This document shows positions 61,301-64,000 of a stretch of 64,000 nucleotides of DNA, piece after piece. The stretch's first letter is position 1. Each line of letters opens with the position of its first letter. Made by a program: the position numbers and the translations under genes. Source of the DNA: Caprella mutica (taxonomy: Eukaryota; Arthropoda; Malacostraca; Amphipoda; Caprellidae); NCBI GenBank assembly GCA_947561585.1, contig CANNZV010001119.1, positions 62,001-126,000 on the forward strand, written 5' to 3'. A model generated the notes under the pieces. It saw nothing but the letters and a program-made list of their open reading frames with translations, searched no databases and was not told the origin of the DNA.

Positions 61301-64000
61301 AAAAAGAACATTGATTTAAAAGAACATTGGTTTAAAAGAACATTGATTTAAAAGAACATTGATTTAAAAGAACATTGATTTAAAAGAACATTGATTAAAA
61401 AGAACATTGATTTAAAAGAACATTGATTAAAAAGAACATTGATTAAAAAGAACATTGATTTAAAAGAACATTGGTTTTAAAGAACATTGATTTAAAAGAA
61501 CATTGATTTAAAAAAACATTGATTTAAAAGAACATTGATTAAAAAGAACATTGATTTAAAAGAACATTGATTTAAAAGAACATTGATTAAAAAGAACATT
61601 GATTTAAAAGAACATTGATTAAAAAGAACATTGATTAAAAAGAACATTGATTTAAAAGAACATTGGTTTAAAAGAACATTGATTTAAAAGAACATTGATT
61701 TAAAAGAACATTGATTTAAAAGAACATTGGTTTAAAAGAACATTGACTTAAAAGAACATTGATTTAAAAGAACATTGATTAAAAAGAACATTGGTTTAAA
61801 AGAACATTGATTAAAAAGAACATTGATTTAAAAGAACATTGATTTAAAAGAACATTGGTTTAAAAGAACATTGGTTTAAAAGAACATTGATTTAAAAGAA
61901 CATTGATTTAAAAGAACATTGATTTGAAAGAACATTGATTAAAAAGAACATTGATTTAAAAGAACATTGATTTAAAAGAACATTGATTTAAAAGAACATT
62001 GATTTAAAAGAACATTGATTTAAAAGAACATTGATTAAAAAGAACATTGATTAAAAAGAACATTGATTTAAAAGAACATTGGTTTAAAAGAACATTGATT
62101 TGAAAGAACATTGATTTAAAAGAACATTGATTTAAAAGAACATTGATTAAAAAGAACATTGATTAAAAAGAACATTGATTTAAAAGAACATTGGTTTAAA
62201 AGAACATTGATTTAAAAGAACATTGATTTAAAAGAACATTGGTTTAAAAGAACATTGATTTAAAAGAACATTGATTTAAAAGAACATTGATTAAAAAGAA
62301 CATTGGTTTAAAAGAACATTGATTAAAAAGAACATTGATTTAAAAGAACATTGGTTTAAAAGAACATTGATTATAAAGAACATTGATTAAAAAGAACATT
62401 GATTTAAAAGAACATTGATTTAAAAGAACATGGGTTTAAAAGAACATTGATTTAAAAGAACATTGATTTAAAAGAACATTGATTAAAAAGAACATTGATT
62501 TAAAAGAACATTGATTAAAAGAACATTGATTAAAAAGAACATTGATTTAAAAGAACATTGGTTTAAAAGAACATTGATTTAAAAGAACATTGATTTAAAA
62601 GAACATTGATTTAAAAGAACATTGATTAAAAAGAACATTGATTTAAAAGAACATTGATTTAAAAGAACATTGATTAAAAAGAACATTGATTTAAAAGAAC
62701 ATTGATTAAAAAGAACATTGATTAAAAAGAACATTGATTTAAAAGAACATTGATTTAAAAGAACATTGAATAAAAAGAACATTGATTAAAAAGAACATTG
62801 ATTTAAAAGAACATTGGTTTAAAAGAACATTGATTTAAAAGAACATTGATTATAAAGAACATTGATTAAAAAGAACATTGGTTTAAAAGAACATTGATTA
62901 AAAAGAACATTGATTTAAAAGAACATTGATTTAAAAGAACATTGGTTCAAAAGAACATTGATTAAAAAGAACATTGATTTAAAAGAACATTGATTTAAAA
63001 GAACATTGGTTTAAAAGAACATTGATTATAAAGAACATTGATTAAAAAGAACATTGATTTAAAAGAACATTGGTTTAAAAGAACATTGATTTAAAAGAAC
63101 ATTGATTTAAAAGAACATTGATTTAAAAAAACATTGATTAAAAAGAACATTGATTTAAAAGAACATTGATTAAAAAGAACATTGATTAAAAAGAACATTG
63201 ATTTAAAAGAACATTGGTTTAAAAGAACATTGATTTAAAAGAACATTGATTTAAAAGAACATTGATTTAAAAGAACATTGATTAAAAAGAACATTGATTT
63301 AAAAGAACATTGATTTAAAAGAACATTGATTAAAAAGAACATTGATTTAAAAGAACATTGATTAAAAAGAACATTGATTAAAAAGAACATTGATTTAAAA
63401 GAACATTGGTTTAAAAGAACATTGATTTAAAAGAACATTGATTTAAAAGAACATTGATTTAAAAGAACATTGGTTTAAAAGAACATTGATTTAAAAGAAC
63501 ATTGATTTAAAAGAACATTGATTAAAAAGAACATTGGTTTAAAAGAACATTGATTAAAAAGAACATTGATTTAAAAGAACATTGATTTAAAAGAACATTG
63601 GTTTAAAAGAACATTGATTAAAAAGAACATTGATTTAAAAGAACATTGATTTAAAAGAACATTGGTTTAAAAGAACATTGATTATAAAGAACATTGATTA
63701 AAAAGAACATTGATTTAAAAGAACATTGGTTTAAAAGAACATTGATTTAAAAGAACATTGATTTAAAAGAACATTGATTTAAAAGAACATTGATTAAAAA
63801 GAACATTGATTTAAAAGAACATTGATTAAAAAGAACATTGATTAAAAAGAACATTGATTTAAAAAAACATTGGTTTAAAAGAACATTGATTTAAAAGAAC
63901 ATTGATTTAAAAGAACATTGATTAAAAAGAACATTGGTTTAAAAGAACATTGATTAAAAAGAACATTGATTTAAAAGAACATTGGTTTAAAAGAACATTG
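55330..64000. repeat. 16-bp satellite, about 540 copies, runs off the window
   Basis: Unit GATTTAAAAGAACATT with three main subtypes (GATTTAAAAG, GGTTTAAAAG, GATTAAAAAG) and rarer ones (GATTATAAAG, GGTTCAAAAG). Blocks recur at about 3071-3072 bp: ATGGGTTTAAA at 59359 and 62431, GGTTCAAAAG at 59873 and 62944. The array continues past the right edge. Confidence 0.97.

Overview
The window looks like AT-rich nuclear DNA from an invertebrate animal. The only clear gene is intron-containing, with GT-AG splice sites. It encodes a secretory-pathway protein with several C-type lectin domains, and no bacterial-type gene organisation is visible. An arthropod such as a parasitic copepod is a reasonable guess from the AT content, repeat load and lectin type, but the sequence alone does not settle it.

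Layout. Positions 1-5.3 kb hold two hAT-like DNA elements (212-1937 and 3269-5297) with TAGGGTTG termini; the second has a perfect 8-bp target-site duplication. Each carries other repeats inside it. Positions 7084-9243 are a third terminal-inverted-repeat element filled mostly by a 62-bp and a derived 40-bp minisatellite. From 18.3 kb down to 9.4 kb on the minus strand runs one gene that I assembled from ten exons. The exon phases agree at every junction and the total is exactly 2040 nt (679 codons plus stop). The predicted product has a signal peptide, four C-type lectin-like domains, one transmembrane helix and a short tail, like a small mannose-receptor-type protein. Its introns carry minisatellites and transposon copies, and its only nearby AATAAA lies in the terminal repeat of the neighbouring element.

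From 20.4 kb to the end the window is dominated by tandem arrays with periods of 57, 51, 31, 9, 21, 20, 30, 127 and 16 bp. Tandem arrays total about 32-33 kb, roughly half of the window. The largest is a 13.3-kb, about 233-copy 57-bp satellite with higher-order duplications. A perfectly uniform 86-copy 20-bp array (41951-43670) is bracketed by a 14-bp inverted repeat. A 16-bp array runs off the right edge. The arrays generate very long open frames, often on both strands, because several periods are multiples of three; I do not treat these as genes.

Between the arrays are dispersed families: an unclassified SINE-like repeat of about 350-400 bp (five copies, one with a 14-bp target duplication), a MITE-like family with CAGGTA termini (three copies), and a recurring 15-bp motif built on GTGGAAnnTTCC at five loci. 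No tRNA, rRNA, CRISPR or intact transposase gene was recognised.
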